Assembly (NCBI RefSeq): GCF_022539665.2
Contig: NC_081334.1
Coordinates: 3,224,001 to 3,288,000, forward strand
From: Daphnia carinata
Taxonomy: Eukaryota; Arthropoda; Branchiopoda; Diplostraca; Daphniidae
Direction of reading: 5' to 3'
DNA: 64,000 nucleotides
Below are positions 1 to 12,294 of the stretch, piece by piece; position 1 is the stretch's first letter, and each line of letters opens with the position of its first letter. Below the pieces are notes generated by a model. It did no database searches, was not told the origin of the DNA, and saw only the letters and a program-made list of their open reading frames with translations. Both the position numbers and the translations under genes were made by a program.

Positions 1-3000
1 TCAAAAATCCGAACAAGGGGTTTTGAAAGCTGATTTTCCAAATAGTATTGGGCATCAATAGGTACGCTGTGTTCCAGGACAAAAATTGGGTCTTCCGCCT
101 AAAGAAGACGTATGAAAAGTTAATAGTTCCTGAGAAATTTTAAATACAAAGACGTACCTTGAGGTAGGCTGGTGTATTTTTAGCAGCTGCGATAATGACA
201 TACGGAACTCGATCCCCTAATTTTGGTGCTGTACCAGCATCTCGCTTACGCATCTTGTGAGCTAGTTCCACATGTGCCTGTTTGCTGGCGTAGTCTTTAT
301 CTGTTTTAGTCAGCTCCTTTAATAAAAGAAGGTAAACGGATAAAATCACAGCATTCCAAAACATAGTTACGCGCTACCTTGGTAATCACTAGGAGTGAGA
401 TATCGACTTTGTTGCACAGCAAATCGGAAATTGTTTGTTTGGCGTATTCTAGGGCTCCATCCGGATCTCTAAGAGAATATATCAAACCCTCAAACTTCGA
501 ATACTAAATTGATGACTTTTTGTTTACCTCTCCATCAAAATTTTTTGCAGACAGCTATTGATAAGATTGGCAACGAGTTGACAATTATCACGACGAACCG
601 TTTCTATACCCTTACAATCCATTTTGTCAAACTTTTCCGGTTTGGTCCAATACAATCCTGCATACCTGTAACAAACAAAAAGTCAGTACCACTGGTATTT
701 CATCGAACAAGTCTTTATAAATCATAACAGTAATAACCTCTTTTTGTTAATTAGAAGATAAGGATAATAGACTTTTTCGAATTCTAAATTAATGGGCTTA
801 ATGAACTTTGCCGATACAAACTCAGCAGCTTCCCGACCAAGTGCCATGGCTTCAGCGACTGTCGATACACCGAATTTCACCATTACCGAATCAGTGTCTC
901 CATAAATTACCTGATGGTGACATTAAATTAAACGAAAATCCATTAGTTGAATACTTTTGCAAATAATTATTCATAATCCAGGGATATTACTTTAGCGTCA
1001 TGGGCATAGCCATTCTCGACGCGAAATTTAGCCTCCACTTCCTCTCTTGTTTTCTCAATCATGTTTCTGCCAAACGCCGTCACACTTTGCGAAATTTCCA
1101 GACAGGGTAATTTCCCCACTTGTGCGCCGGTAAAACCGTAAACACTGTTAGCAGATATCTTTAAGGCAAGTTGTCGTCCGTCAAGGACCTTTTGTCTCAA
1201 AGGATCTGTTTCCACAGCCAAGTCTTTCTTAGCTTTTTTTCGGGCGGCCAATAAAGCTTCCAGAATGTCGGGCAAGAGTCCTTTTCGTACCGAAGCTTTT
1301 ACAAAATAGAACCCTGCTGGTGTTTTGATGTACTCATCTTCCTTAAGCTTCCCTTTATCACGCGGATTCACCAGTGAGGTATAGCATAAATTATGTGCCA
1401 TCATAATTGAAGGGTACAGAGACGAGAAATCCAACGTTGCGATAGGTTGGCTGTAGTAGCCACGAATGGGTTCGATAACCGTCGCACCTTCGAATTCCTC
1501 ACCGGCCTCTGCTTTATGAACGGGCATCAGCAAACCCTGTTCCTTGGTCTAGGCAAAATCAGAATTGGAAGATATTATCAATTACAAACATTTGTATGGT
1601 TTTTTTTTCAACTTCATACTTTTCGTAGCAGCTGTGAGACTACTTTAATCTGTTGTCCACGGGTCAACAAGTACGAAAGTGGTACGCCAGTCACACGAGC
1701 CATTTCCATGTAGTTGGTCAAGCACATGAGCTTGTCCAATAATCGCAATGGTAGATACGCATCCTTAAGACAGTAAACAGCAAGCCTGCGAAAATTGAAG
1801 AACGTTAGCAAATCTGAAAAGAACCTTCAGTTGAAAGAATAGCTACCGTCTACGGGTTTGCGGATTCCCTTCTTGTAATTCCGTAATAATTGAGTGGTGT
1901 ACGTCTTCCTTCTGCTCACACAAAAAGTGGTAACTGACCGAATTGAGAGTGTATGAGCGAAGTTTGTAGTCACGCAATAAAACCAAAAGAAGATCAAATT
2001 GGACACGGCCTTCAATATTGATGCTCTTGTTTTCTCTACGGCCCATTTGCTTGCTTTGAATCATCGTCTCTTTTATAGCTGATCTAAGAGGAGGAGCCAA
2101 GTTGTTAGGAAGTTTATCTCGAGATAGTTATAGTAAGTTCCCCTCACTTTTTATTTTTGACGCGTCCAAGGAAATCGAACTCCCGGAGTTTCAAATGCTT
2201 CGCACGATTGAGTAAATATGGAAGGTCGAAGTTGCAAATATTATATCCAGTTATAATATCCGGATCAACTTCTCTAACGAAATTAGCCCATTTCTAATTT
2301 CGAAGAAAAGTTAAGGGTTGATATTTTTAGTTCGAAAAAAAATTTAAGGCTATTTACTTACGTCAAGCAATTCAGTTTCATGTTTATAAGACAGTACTTG
2401 GCTGCCTATAATCGGAGCACAAGTGTCTAATGTCATAACATTGCTAACAAACGCTTCAGTTGTGCCGTATAGCGATACCATATTAGCAATCTGGATCACC
2501 CTGTCCTTGTCCGGCTCGGGAAAAATGCCTATTAAATTGTACAATAGCTATACGAAATGTGATACAGATATCACGATGTTGATCCAATTACCTTTACGAC
2601 CCGCGCATTCAATGTCAAAGCTCAAAATGCGGAACGGGGCAACATCTGCCCATTCGCCTTCAGGTGCATGAGAGATCACTTTGTTCCATGCGACATCGAC
2701 TTCGATTTGACACCTGTGTACCAATACCAGGTACATGATTAACGAAGCATTTAAATTATTCAAGTAAATGCGATTACCTTGTTACTGGTTGTATGTTAGA
2801 GTGAGGCCTTAATCGCCAACTTCCTGCTGGTAGCTCGATCCAATTACAGCCTACAATATCCGCATCAACCATATACCTTTTTGTAGATAGACACACACAC
2901 ACACACACACACACACGCGCGGAAAAATGTTTTAAAAAATCATACATTTGCTACGGATTGTATGTTTCAGAATCAACCACTCGGTTTATGCTTACCTGAT

Positions 3001-4017
3001 TTCAAAATCAATATTAGACTCGTACGCCACATAACTCATACTGTTAAAAGGGGGAGCGATTTCTCCACGTTCTAAGAGTCGTTTTGTTGCGGCAATAAAT
3101 GGAGGAAGAGCAAGTGTAATCTGCAATAAGGTTTAGCAAAAAAGTGGGAAAAAATATAGAACAATTCAACATGAAACCTACTGTTACTAAACAAGTTACC
3201 TTCAGAAAGGGAGATTTTTTATTCTCATGATATTCATACATACTTTCCCTCTCTACCAACTCAACCTCAAGTACGAATTCATGAATTTCTTGTTTGGATC
3301 TGCTATCAGCTATTAAAGCCTTGTTCAGTGCTTCATGAAACTGCTTGCATTGTTCAGGCTGTAAATAAAAAACCATGTTTTAGTAATGGTACCCTCAGTC
3401 TAGTGTTGTTTGGCTATCCAAACTGGGGAAAATAATACCTTGAAATGGGGAGGAACTGTCACATAAAGATATGGAGCAAAACCATGAACATGGCAGCAGA
3501 CTGAATTTTGTTGGCGTGTGACTCCAAAAATCCTCATAGTGGCAACTGTTCCTGTCTGAGCTCCTGGCATCCCTTTCATGGGTTTGTCTGTGTAGTAGTC
3601 TATATCGACTTGTTGGAAAATCAAACAATCTTTTTCCTCAGACAGTGTAGGAGGTGCAGGTCTTGCCCATTTTGCTGTTGTTTGCTTTACTTCAGGACCC
3701 TAAGTAAGGAATCATGCCAGTTTCTACTGATTAATATGATTCTAGAATATGGCACTTAAAATTCAAACCTGTCCAATTAAATCATCATTGTCCATGCTAG
3801 CAAACATGAATGCCTCATCTGGCTCCTCTCCAAAGTCGTCGTCATGACTTGGCTTCTTTTCTTCAATTCCTCTAAAATAGGGTATTTTAGTAACATTTTT
3901 TATGTTTCTTTGCAGCGGTTTGAGATTCTCAGATTGCTGTACTTACTTGATTTTTTTTGCTGGTGGAGGCCCATTTTTATTACCTGGTCCTTTGTTGAGA
4001 AAGCTCTTATTACTCAT
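1..4017 (-). CDS. POLD1: DNA polymerase delta catalytic subunit, copy 1 (3' end outside the window)
   Basis: This is a family B replicative polymerase with 3'-5' proofreading, the catalytic subunit of nuclear DNA polymerase delta. The start at 4015-4017 opens with [19 protein letters not shown], followed by several short exons. Exonuclease motif I (FDIEC) lies near 2,610-2,630 and exonuclease II ([10 protein letters not shown]) near 2,220-2,260. Polymerase motif A (DFSSLYPSI) is near 1,400-1,430, motif B ([12 protein letters not shown]) near 1,120-1,165, and motif C (YGDTDSV) at 884-907. The exons I inspected keep open frames and consensus splice sites. The last exons, with the zinc and iron-sulphur cysteines, lie left of base 1. 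A second, complete copy sits at 7,588-12,294. The copies differ by about ten residues in the 188-residue palm exon (967-1533), and none of these touches a catalytic motif. I take it as probably functional, but the C terminus cannot be seen. Confidence 0.93.
2891..2914. repeat. (AC)12 microsatellite in a POLD1 copy 1 intron
   Basis: Twelve uninterrupted AC units lie in an intron. The matching intron of copy 2 (near 11,200) has only about four units, so the array grew or shrank after the duplication. Confidence 0.95.
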
Positions 4018-4476
4018 GTTAAGCTTTTAAACTTGATAACAAAATACAGATTTTCGGCTTAGCCGTAAAAAACAAATATCAAACCAGATCGTATTCGATA
4101 CGATGTGCCACTGCGCGCGAAAAATCATAAGCAGATGATAAAAACAATGAAGTGGTGTTGCCATACGTTTCATGAAAAATCTCTGGCGCATCCAATTTCC
4201 AATATTCAAAATTCCATTTTCGATTGTTTTCTTTGTGATTTTGGGGGAAGTCTTTAATGTAATTTTTATTTTATAGAAATTTCTGAGCTTTTGTTTTTGT
4301 TCTTGTATTTAATAATCGTTGTAAAAACTATTATATTTATGAAGGGCTGACACTGTTGCAAACTTAGTCAAGTATGGCCAAGTGTTTACTGTTTGAAATC
4401 TGTTGTTTTTTTTTTTTGTTATGAAGAAACCCAATATTTTTTTTGTATGCATAAAGTAGATATAAACGTATGAATA
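4018..4476. promoter_or_regulatory. Spacer between divergent POLD1 copy 1 and DFFB
   Basis: This 459-base, AT-rich spacer separates the two divergently oriented start codons, so it must hold both promoters. No clear TATA box or other motif stands out. The first 130 bases match the sequence upstream of POLD1 copy 2 (12,295-12,420). About 210 bases around 4,160-4,375 have no match there. The T-rich end near 4,380-4,445 matches copy 2 again. Confidence 0.5.
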
Positions 4477-5592
4477 ATGGAAATAATGAAAAAAATGGGT
4501 TGCATGAAACCCAAAAAATTACCAGTTAAAGTGACCGATGAGAAACGTTCACGAAAAGTTGGTTTGGTCGTTACTAGTCTAATCGATCTCAAGAAAAAGT
4601 CGCACGATGTATTCAAAGTACCAGCAGATTCACACAATTTGGATTCACTTTTTGTTGTTTTAGAAGATGGAACCGAAGTTTCCCATGATGCATATCTGTT
4701 TTCTCTAGTGAACAATACCCTGTTAATCATTTATCATAAAAAGCCAGCTGTCCCCATAAATTCAAGTATACCTTTGCCGGGAACAGCCTGTAACTTACCA
4801 TCTAGCTTTCTAATCTTTTGCACAGGTTCTTTGCAACAAACAATGGAAAGATACCTAAGTGCTCTCCATGATCTGCAGAAATTTAATTCTGAAGAAGTTG
4901 TAAAGTTTATTGAAGACAACAAGGATGATAAACTAAAATTGACTTGGCAATATGTAACAACACTTACCTCAACTAAAAGCCATTTCAGTTCTATATCAGA
5001 TCATCCAGAATGGTTTACTGGTTGGTTGCTTTTTGTTTTGTCCATTGCAATTTATTTTAAAAATTAAATCTACAAATTTATTTTTACAGGTTGTAACAAA
5101 TTGGTTACCACCAAAGAAGAATATTTCAGAAAATGTGCTCAGGGTAGGATACGAAGTTATTTACGAGACGCTAGGAATAGGTTGTCACACAACAAACTTT
5201 CACTTAGTCCAATAGAAAAATTGAAGTCCTGTTTAGAAGAAAAGAAATACTTCGCCTGCTATTTTGACAGGAAAGACAGGAGTCAAGATAGATTGTGTGA
5301 CTCAAAAGGGGAATTTCATTGCCAGGGACAGTACAACAAACCCATCTGTCAAAACAACCATTGGATCAATCCTTACGACAACGCAGAGAGCCGTATCTTA
5401 TTTAGCACATGGAATTTGGACCACGTCATAGAACGAGTAAAGATTTTAACTGCTCTCTGTTCTCAAATCCGTTGCAATAACGGGTGCGATCATTTAAAAT
5501 ATTTTGATCTCCTCTTCTCAAGAAAAAATTTGAAACTGGTCCATAAGAACTGCCATGTGATTGGACCCCACATAGAGTGCCAGATCGTTTAG
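4477..5592 (+). CDS. DFFB: DNA fragmentation factor 40 kDa subunit / caspase-activated DNase (DFF40/CAD)
   Basis: This apoptotic endonuclease cuts chromosomal DNA between nucleosomes once its inhibitor (DFF45/ICAD) is cleaved by caspases. There are two exons, 4477-5020 and 5090-5592, joined in phase 1, giving about 348 residues; vertebrate DFFB has about 340. Residues 12-90 are a CIDE-N domain (KKLPVKVTDEKRSRKVGL start, then LFVVLEDGTEVSHDAYLFSL), the module that binds ICAD. Exon 2 carries the nuclease domain: RIRSYLRDARNRL, then CYFDRKDRSQDRLCD, WINPYDNAESRILFSTWNL, and the histidines of NLDHVIE and NLKLVHKNCH that correspond to the family's active-site histidines. The gene lies between POLD1 and the NUP188 relic and is missing from the second copy of the block. 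A 36-base in-frame stretch at about 4,789-4,824 has GT/AG borders and could be an optional intron, though it is very short. Confidence 0.92.
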
Positions 5593-5652
5593 ATTTCTTC
5601 GTACCCTGAAGATGATTCCACTTTGATAACTGTCCTTAGAATATTATATCGA

Positions 5653-6552
5653 AACTTCAAAAGTTTAATGATCATGCTTTAAATACATTAGTGAATTTCT
5701 GGCTCTCTTGAGCCAGCTATTTGAAAAAGCATTGAACAATGTGTCTTACACGTTTAAGGGAATCTTGATTCACTGTTGAAATGATAGACCGTGGCTTAAG
5801 AGGATATACTGGCCGGAGAGCGTAAACTCCTTTGAACCTGCCGCCTTATCGATTCGACAAAGCTGCCCAGCTCGGCACCAAGTTCTCTCCTTGAGCAGTT
5901 GTTTTTCTTGAGGGCACATACGTGGATCGAGGATGTACAACAGAGCTTGAGACAGGAGCAATGACAAGGATTGTTCCAACACCAAAGTTAAAGGATTCCT
6001 CTCATTCGGCTGTTGATCCGTTTGGACAGCATTCTTAAGGTATGGGAAGCAACAGCATTTAATGTCAAAAAGCAGTTTAGGGGGAGCCTCCAAATGATCC
6101 AAAGACGATGTGCTGAAGCTAGGACTTAAATGTCTTTCCCATTTAGATTCATCGATCCTGATAAACCATTTCAAATAAAATAGTGAGTAATTAATTTGTG
6201 ATTTGTTTAAGAACTCTACTGTTACCTGTCTTCTGTTATCACCACAGTCAGGGGTGGATTGTAGCAGTTAAGTAAAGCGAAACCTTGCAAAACTGATTCC
6301 AATAATTGGGACTGAAGTTCCAGGATAGCAGCATACGGTTGAGCAGCTTTATTATCTTTCCCCTACAAAACAAAGTACTAGATATTATTCTCTTTTATGG
6401 CAAAGAAAACAAATCCTAATGAAAAAATATGAATTTCTCCGAAGCTAGTGCTGATTAGAGGAGTGATGCTGCTAGCTCGGAAAAGGTGAGCTATGCCAAA
6501 ATATGCGGCTGAAGAAGCAGCTTGGAGAACATTCTGCATTGAGCCTGTTTCA
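5653..6552 (-). pseudogene. NUP188 3'-end relic from the tandem duplication
   Basis: This is a diverged copy of the last exons of NUP188 (matching 12,528-13,401). It includes the LSLLLSQALLYILDP helix of the scaffold C terminus and the preceding exon with its GT/AG signals. At least two frameshifts break it relative to the intact gene: one near 6,030-6,060, where the frame leaves the intact protein after SSLDHLEAPPKLLFD, and one near 5,890-5,900, where intact QLLKRELGAELG becomes QLLKERTWCRAGQ. Similarity stops abruptly at 6,552, inside what is the large internal exon in the intact gene. It therefore lacks the 5' four-fifths of NUP188 and cannot encode a nucleoporin. Confidence 0.9.
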
Positions 6553-7587
6553 CCTATATGTTGTCAGAGACCATCAATCTAATTTCTTCAAAATCAGATA
6601 CAGATGTTCGTGTAGGTCGCCCAGAACAAAGTAGAGTAGTCCTCAAGAATCAGGGTGCTGGTATCCGGAAAACTGAGGACAAATCCACAACCTCCTACAA
6701 GTAAATGGTACATTTTAAATACACTCGATGGTAATACATGGTCACCTGGGCAACATGTTAACCAGACCACATCGTTCATACAAGATGTCCCCCAGCATTT
6801 GCAGTTTCTCCATCATTCAATTTCACCTACAAAAAGAAAAGACTACCATGATGGACTGTCGTGACATGACTAGCCGCTACGACGCCATGTTCAATATAGA
6901 CGTTAGCAGCTCAGCAGAGCACTTGGGTCCTTAACGACTAGCCCCCTACAAGACTAAAGCTAAAGTTTTGTTTGACAATTAAGACTTTAATTAGGCGTTA
7001 AGAATAATGACTGTTTATGAATTGGTTACACCCCCTAATAAATTAAATTAAATTTCAAATGAATTAATTACTTTAAACTATTGCCAGTTTGCTACGGGCC
7101 TACGGCATCTTTCGTGGTAGCAGCATAATGAAATAGAAAAAAAAAATTAAGGGAAAAAAAAAAAATAAAAGTAAAACTTGTTGGCATAAAAAAAAACATT
7201 TTAAATGGGATAAAGAAAAAAATCTGGATGTTGAAACAAACCAAAAAAAAAAAATAAGCACTTAATCTAATTGATTCAGTGTACGTTCGTACGATGTTTG
7301 GCCGACTGGATCATTCGCAACAACGTGACGTTTCTAATAATAACTTATACATCTACTTACTAATGCCATCAACATTCGTTTTTCAAAATAAGGCATTACA
7401 CGGCATCACGCATTTTACCGCCTACTCCCTCCGAGACTCTGACGACGCTATACACAATTTTTATTAAAATCTTTTGGTTATGGGGAACTTCGTGAACAAT
7501 GAGTTGTGTAATTTATTGTTTACAATCTATTTTGCAGAACCCAAAACATTACCTATATGCGCCATCATTGAAGAGAGCGGTAGGTTG
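6553..7587. other. Spacer between the two duplicated blocks
   Basis: This is about 1 kb with no gene I can recognise. A short open frame at about 6,595-6,934 exists on both strands, with no start context, splice signals or homology I can name. Positions 7,137-7,260 hold a run of A-rich tracts. The left edge is the breakpoint of the NUP188 relic; the right part is probably the 3' flank of POLD1 copy 2. Confidence 0.6.
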
Positions 7588-10500
7588 TCAGGGTAGGCCG
7601 AATCTTTTCATAAGTTTATTCTGTTCCGTGAGATCTTTTCTAACTTTCGTCCTCATATAAAAGATGGGACAATCTCGGCTAAATATGACAAATGAGTAGT
7701 ATTAAGTATGTATCACGATTAATTGATTATGATATCTTTCACTATTTACTTGGAACAAAGAACTTCTTCATTGAGACTTCCCTGGCACCGTTGACATTCT
7801 GTCCATAAACGATTAAACTTCTCTTCGAGAGCATAAAGTTGGCCAATTTCCCTCTGGTAGAACTCCGATTCTTTCGGCTTGCAAAATCTGTTTAATTGGA
7901 ACAGTAATTTTAACAAACATCGCCGAGTTACGCAGAAATTAGACTTACTTGCATACGGCACTATCATCTGGAAGAACGGTTTTGCATCCAACGCAGGTGG
8001 ATTTGCGTGTGGTAAAGCTAGCCAATCCACCAATTTTTGAAGTAACAACTGAACGCGTCCGGGTATGGTCACCATCTACAATACGGAATACAAACGGTTC
8101 AAATTATGTCAAGCAAATAAATGCGATGAGTCCGCGTTTACGTAGTAACAACGATTCCGCTTTAGATCCAAGAATTGGTTCAAAAATCCGAACAAGAGGT
8201 TTTGAAAGCTGATTTTCAAAATAGTATTGGGCATCAATAGGTACGCTGTGTTCCAGAACAAAAATCGGGTCTTCCGCCTAAAGGGCAGGTATAAAAACTA
8301 AATGGTTCATGAGAAATTTGAAATCCAAAGACGAACCTTGAGGTAGGCTGGTGTATTTTTAGCAGCTGCGATAATGACATACGGAACTCGATCCCCTAAT
8401 TTTGGGGCTGTACCAGCATCTCGCTTACGCATCTTGTGAGCTAGTTCCACATGTGCCTGTTTGCTGGCGTAGTCTTTATCTGTTTTAGTCAGCTCCTTTA
8501 ATAAAAGAAGGCAAACGGATAAAATCACAGCATTCCAAAACATAGTTACGCTCTACCTTGGTAATCACCAGAAGTGAGATATCGACTTTGTTGCACAGCA
8601 AATCGGAAATTGTTTGTTTGGCGTATTCTAGGGCTCCATCCGGATCTCTAAGAGAATATATCAAACCCTCAAACTTCGAATACTAAAATTGAAGACTTTT
8701 TGTTTACCGCTCCATCAAAATTTTCTTCAGACAGCTATTGATAAGATTGACAACGAGTTGACAATTATCACGACGAACCGTTTCTATACCCTTACAATCC
8801 ATTTTGTCAAACTTTTCCGGTTTGGTCCAATACAATCCTGCATACCTGTAAACAAACAAAAAGTCAGTACAACTGGTATTTCATCTAACAAGTCTTTATA
8901 AATAAGAACAGTAATTACCTCTTTTTGTTGATCAATAAATAGGGATAATAGGCTTTTTTGAATTCCAAATTAATGGGTTTGATAAATTTTGCCGACACAA
9001 ATGCGGCAGCTTCTCGGCCTAATTCCATGGCTTCGGCCACCGTGGGTACACCGAATTTCACCATGACGGAATCTGTGTCACCGTAGATTACCTGACGGTG
9101 AATTTAAATTAAAAGAAAATCCATTAGTTCAGTACTTTTGCAAATAATTATTCAAAATCCAGAGATATTACTTTCGCATCATGTGCATAGCCATTCTCGA
9201 CGCGAAATCTAGCCTCCATTTCCTCTCTTGTTTTCTCAATCATGTTTCTGCCAAAAGCAGTTACACTTTGAGAAATTTCCAGACAAGGCAATTTCCCCAC
9301 TTGTGCGCCGGTAAAACCGTAAACACTGTTAGCAGATATCTTTAAGGCAAGTTGTCGTCCGTCAAGGACCTTTTGTCTCAAAGGATCTGTTTCCACAGCC
9401 AAGTCTTTCTTAGCTTTTTTTCGGGCGGCCAATAGTGCTTCCAAAATTTCGGGCAAGATTCCTTTTCGTACAGAAGCCTTTACAAAATAGAATCCTGCTG
9501 GTGTTTTGATGTACTCATCTTCCTTAAGCTTCGCTTTGTCACGCGGATTCACCAGGGAGGTATAGCATAAATTATGAGCCATCATAATTGAAGGATATAG
9601 AGACGAGAAATCCAACGTAGCGATAGGCTGGCTGTAGTAGCCACGAATGGGTTCGATAACCGTCGCACCTTCGAATTTCTCACCCACCTCTGCTTTATAA
9701 AATGGCATCAGCAAACCTTGTTCCTTGGTCTAGGCAAAATCAGAATTGGAAGACATAAAAATAAAAAAAAATTTTTTTTTCCAACTTCATACTTTTCTTA
9801 GCAGCTGTGATACTACTTTAATCTGTTCTCCCCGGGTCAACAAGTACGAAAGCGGTACGCCAGTCACACGAGCCATTTCCATGTAGTTGGTCAAGCACAT
9901 GAGCTTGTCCAACAAGCGCAATGGTAGATACGCATTCTTAAGACAGTAAACAGCAAGCCTGCGAAAACAAAGAACGTTAGCAAATCTGAAAAGAACCTTC
10001 AAATGATAGGCTAACTACCGTCTCCGGGTTTGCGGATTGCCTTCTTGTAATCCGGTGATGATTGAGTGAAAATCTTCTTTTTGCTCGCAAAGAAAGTGGT
10101 AGCTGACCGAATTGAGTGTATAAGAGCGAAGTTTGTAGTCGCGGAGTAAAACTAAGAGAAGGTCAAACTGTACACGGCCTTCAATGTTGATGCTTTTGTT
10201 TTCTTTTCGGCCCATTTGTTTACTCTGAATCATTGTTTCTTTGATTGCTGATCTAAGAGGAGGAGCCAAGTTGTTAGGAAGTTTATCTCGAGATAGTTAT
10301 AGTAAGTTCCCCTCACTTTTTATTTTTGACGCGTCCAAGGAAATCGAACTCCCGGAGTTTCAAATGCTTCGCACGATTGAGTAAATATGGAAGGTCGAAG
10401 TTGCAAATATTATATCCAGTTATAATATCCGGATCAACTTCTCTAACGAAATTAGCCCATTTCTAATTTCGAAGAAAAGTTAAGGGTTGATATTTTTAGT

Positions 10501-12294
10501 TCGAAAAAAATTTAAGGCTATTTACTTACGTCAAGCAATTCAGTTTCATGTTTATAAGACAGTACTTGGCTGCCTATAATCGGCGCACAAGTGTCTAATG
10601 TCATAACATTGCTAACAAACGCTTCAGTTGTGCCGTATAGCGATACCATATTAGCAATCTGGATCACCCTGTCCTTGTCCGGCTCGGGAAAAATGCCTAT
10701 TAAATTGTACAATAGCTATACGAAATGTGATACAGATATCACGATGTTGATCCAATTACCTTTACGACCCGCGCATTCAATGTCAAAGCTCAAAATGCGG
10801 AACGGAGCAACATCAGCCCATTCGCCTTCAGGAGCATGGGAGATCACTTTGTTCCATGCGACATCGACTTCGATTTGACAACTGTGCACCAATGCAAAAT
10901 TCGTGCCTGATGATTATAGAAAGAGCCACCCCCCCCCCCCCCCCCCTTCTTCTTTCCGATACAGCTCCTCTTAACATTTTTTGCACGGAGGAAGTGGTGG
11001 GATTTTCTTTTTCCCATCGAACAAGTCAGGTCGTTCGACATGCTTCGCATGAAGTATTTAAAATATTTGTAAATGTAATTACCTTGTCACTTGTGTTACG
11101 TTAGATTGAGGTCTTAATCGCCAACTTCCTGCTGGTAGCTCGATCCAATTACAGCCTACAATATCCGCATCAACCATATACCTTTTCGTTGATAAACACA
11201 CACGCGTGGAAAAAAATTTAATTAATGCAGTTGCCATGCATTGTTTCAGAATTAACCATTTTGTTAATTGACTTACCTGATCTCAAAGTCAATATTAGAC
11301 TCGTAGGCCACATAGCTCATTCTGTTAAAAGGGGGAACGATTTCTCCACGTTCTAAGAGTCGTTTTGTTGCGGCAATAAATGGAGGAAGAGCAAGTGTAA
11401 TCTGCAATAAGGTTTAGCAAAAAAGTGGGAAAAATATAGATCAATTCAACATGAAACCTACTGTTACTAAACAAGTTACCTTCAGAAAGGGAGATTTTTT
11501 ATTCTCATGATATTCATACATACTTTCCCTCTCTACCAACTCAACCTCAAGTACGAATTCATGAATTTCTTGTTTGGATCTGTTATCAGCTATTAAAGCC
11601 TTGTTCAGTGCTTCATGAAACTGCTTGCATTGTTCAGGCTGTAAATAAAAAACCATGTTTTAGTAATGGTACCCTCAGTCTAGTGTTGTTTGGCTATCCA
11701 AACTGGGGAAAATAATACCTTGAAAGTTGAAGGTACAGTAACATACAGATACGGAGCAAAACCATGAACATGACAACAAATAGAGTTTTGTTGGCGAGAC
11801 ACTCCAAAAATCCTCATTGTGGTAACTGCTCCTGATTGTGCTCCTGGCATCCCTTTCATTGCTTTATCAGTGTAATAGTCTATGTCTAACTGTTGGAAAA
11901 TTAGACCATCTTTTTCTTCAGACAGTGGCGGAGGTGCAGGTCTTGCCAATTTTGCTGTTGTTTGCTTTACTTCAGGACCCTAAGTAAGGAACCATGCCAG
12001 ATCCTACTGATTAATGTTTCTAGGGTATGGCACTCAAAATTCAAACCTGTCCAATTAAATCGTCGTTGTCCATGCTAGCAAACATGAATGCCTCATCAGG
12101 CTCCTCTCCAAAGTAGTCGTCATGACTTGGTTTCTTTCCTTCGATTCCTCTAAAACAGGGTATTTAAGTAACATTTCAATGTATCGCTGTGGTGGTTTAA
12201 GATTCTCAGGTCGCTATACTTACTTGATTTTTTTTGCTGGTGGAGGTCCATTTTTGTTCCCTGGTCCTTTATTGAGAAAGCTTTTATTACTCAT
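7588..12294 (-). CDS. POLD1: DNA polymerase delta catalytic subunit, copy 2 (complete)
   Basis: This is the complete second POLD1 gene. The start codon is at 12292-12294 (same [12 protein letters not shown] opening as copy 1) and the stop is at 7588-7590. All family B motifs are present: FDIEC (near 10,790), [10 protein letters not shown] (near 10,400), DFSSLYPSI (near 9,590), [12 protein letters not shown] (near 9,310) and YGDTDSV (9066-9089). The C-terminal metal-binding region spans three exons. The first zinc site is read as [18 protein letters not shown] joined to [13 protein letters not shown]. The second cysteine cluster is [16 protein letters not shown] joined to RDCPIFYMR in the last exon, 7588-7678. 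This second cluster holds the 4Fe-4S centre in known polymerase delta and ties the subunit to its accessory subunits. Gene and intron order match copy 1. Whether both copies are expressed, or one is testis-, ovary- or stage-specific, cannot be told from sequence. Confidence 0.95.
10930..10947. repeat. Poly-C run (18 C) in a POLD1 copy 2 intron
   Basis: Eighteen consecutive C residues lie inside a block (about 10,880-11,060) that differs from the same intron of copy 1. The block looks like a post-duplication insertion or replacement. Confidence 0.95.

Noticed and set aside
6594..6934. Overlapping open frames on both strands in the spacer, with a faint resemblance to a retroelement integrase end (tryptophan after a DGN motif).
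   Set aside because: The frame is short, has stops just upstream and no flanking repeats or other pol motifs. Chance is more likely than a relic.
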